Assembly (NCBI GenBank): GCA_023382135.1
Contig: JAMCQK010000146.1
Span: 1-14,010 of the forward strand
Reading direction: 5' to 3'
Source of the DNA: Deinococcus sp.
GTDB lineage: Bacteria; Deinococcota; Deinococci; Deinococcales; Thermaceae
DNA length: 14,010 nt
Part shown: positions 13,027 to 14,010 of the stretch, one piece after another
Position numbering within the stretch: position 1 is the first letter of the stretch
How the letters are laid out: every line of letters begins with the position of its first letter
Notes under the pieces: generated by a model
What the model was told of the DNA's origin: nothing
The model's input: only the letters and a program-made list of their open reading frames with translations
Databases searched by the model: none
Program-made: the position numbers and the translations under genes

Positions 13027-13986
13027 ATGCACAAACAGCTATTCTTTAGCATGCTCATAGGTGGTCTAGCCCTGGCTCAGGGGGCCTGGAACATGGCCAC
13101 CCCGTACCCTGAGGCCAACTTCCACACGGTGAACATCAAGGAGTTCGCCAAAGAGGTGGAACAGGCTACCCAGGGAAGGGTGACCATCCGGGTCCACAGC
13201 GGGGGGTCTCTCTTCCCCCATGCCCGGATTCTGCCTGCGGTGCGCGGTGGCCAGGTGCAGATGGGGGAGGTGCTCGTGTCTCTTCTCTCCAATGAAAACC
13301 CCCTGTTTGCCCTGGACTCCATCTCCTTCCTGGTGGGGAGTTACGATGATGCCCGGAGGCTCTATGCGGCCCAGCGGCCAGAGGTGGAGCGGTGGCTGGC
13401 GCAAAGGGGCATGGTCTTCTTGTTCTCGGTTCCCTGGCCTCCGCAAGGCCTTTACGTGAACAAGCCGGTGAACTCGGTGACGGATCTGAAAGTGCTGAAG
13501 TTCCGCGCTTATAACCCCACTACAGCCCGTCTGGCCGAATTCTTGGGCATGGTGCCCACGCAGGTGGAGGCTGCGGATATTCCCCAAGCGTTCGCCACCG
13601 GGCTGGTGCAGGCCATGATCACCTCGCCTTCCACCGGGGTGGACTCCCAGGCCTGGGACTTTGTCAAGTACTACTATGACCTAAAGGCCTGGATTCCCAA
13701 GAACATGGTCTTCGTGAACAAGCGGGCTTTTGAGGCCCTGAGCCCTGCGGACCAGCAGGCCATCTTGACGGCCGCCAAGCGGGCGGAGGAGCGGGGCTGG
13801 AAGACGAGCCAGGAAGAGGCCGAGGCCAAGACCCAGATCCTCGGCTCCAAGGGGATGCAGGTATTCAAGCCCAGCGACAGGCTGATGGCGGAGCTGAAGA
13901 GAGTGGGAGAAGCCCTGACCTTGGAGTGGCAGAAACAGGCCGGGGCTACCGGTGTGAAAATTTACCGGACCTACCTGGGCCGCTGA
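13027..13986 (+). CDS. dctP: TRAP transporter substrate-binding protein (DctP family)
   Basis: The product has 319 residues with a signal peptide (MHKQLFFSMLIGGLALAQG). DctP features are MATPYPEANFHTVNIKEFAK near the mature start, GRVTIRVHSGGSLFPHARIL, VRGGQVQMGEV, the carboxylate-binding Arg in LKVLKFRAYNPTTARLAEFLG, QAFATGLVQAMITSPSTG and WIPKNMVFVNKRAFEALSPADQQAIL. It captures an organic acid or similar solute outside the membrane and passes it to a DctQM permease driven by an ion gradient; the ligand is not readable, and the permease genes would lie beyond the right edge. The ATG at 13027 has AGGAGG six bases upstream; GTG 13006 and ATG 13021 in frame are too early. Codon use is distinct from other genes here (many CGG/AGG Arg, TCC Ser, third positions mostly G or C, no CTCGAG), suggesting separate origin. 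Confidence 0.92.
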   Translation: MHKQLFFSMLIGGLALAQGAWNMATPYPEANFHTVNIKEFAKEVEQATQGRVTIRVHSGGSLFPHARILPAVRGGQVQMGEVLVSLLSNENPLFALDSISFLVGSYDDARRLYAAQRPEVERWLAQRGMVFLFSVPWPPQGLYVNKPVNSVTDLKVLKFRAYNPTTARLAEFLGMVPTQVEAADIPQAFATGLVQAMITSPSTGVDSQAWDFVKYYYDLKAWIPKNMVFVNKRAFEALSPADQQAILTAAKRAEERGWKTSQEEAEAKTQILGSKGMQVFKPSDRLMAELKRVGEALTLEWQKQAGATGVKIYRTYLGR

Positions 13987-14010
13987 AGCCCGCCCCCCTG
14001 GACCCACCAA

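Noticed and set aside
1..14010. CRISPR array, tRNA or rRNA gene
   Set aside because: No regularly spaced direct repeats, no cloverleaf and no conserved rRNA blocks were seen on reading both strands.

Overview
The window looks like chromosome of a thermophilic, GC-rich member of the Deinococcota, most likely Thermaceae and closest in feel to Meiothermus. The reasons are the MetX protein, which resembles remembered Thermus MetX along its whole length; genes packed on both strands; probable leaderless starts; and the recurrent CTCGAG palindrome, often as CCTCGAGG. The taxonomic call is inference from protein and composition style, with no database search behind it.

Left part (1-1700): the C-terminal third of cobalamin-dependent methionine synthase (metH) enters from the left edge. 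A decaying, AT-richer hypothetical gene follows and needs at least one frameshift to be read. Next, on the minus strand, is a membrane-anchored pentaheme c-type cytochrome (1707-2837), with a two-part hairpin just past its stop and a CRP-like site near its start. About 950 bases without a gene (2847-3789) follow: first a cluster of six degenerate intergenic repeats, then a sigma70-type promoter, a complete SAM-I riboswitch and a long structured leader.

Centre (3790-10536): the riboswitch precedes metY-metX (O-acetylhomoserine sulfhydrylase and homoserine O-acyltransferase). With metH, these cover homoserine to methionine: acylation, sulfhydrylation to homocysteine, then methylation. A secreted parvulin-type foldase (ppiC/prsA-like) follows. 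On the opposite strand are a nitrilase-superfamily amidohydrolase and an orphan iron(III)-type ABC substrate-binding protein. A FAD-dependent DAO-family oxidoreductase diverges from the binding protein.

Right part (10540-14010): this holds the most interesting system. A consensus-like promoter drives a very short transcript leader with a 7-codon open reading frame, MIRLRIR, and a strong Rho-independent terminator (UUCG loop, U-rich tail). An ABC-2 type exporter (ATPase plus permease) lies downstream. The peptide carries Arg-X-Arg (+X+) motifs of the kind that stall ribosomes holding macrolides or ketolides, so this is a candidate antibiotic-sensing transcription attenuator controlling a drug efflux pump. 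After the exporter come about 620 bases of relics: a possible C-terminal stub of a second permease, one more copy of the intergenic repeat, and the end of an IS3-family element. The window closes with dctP, a TRAP-transporter binding protein with clearly different codon use, preceded by a perfect operator-like palindrome on its promoter. No rRNA, tRNA or CRISPR array was seen.
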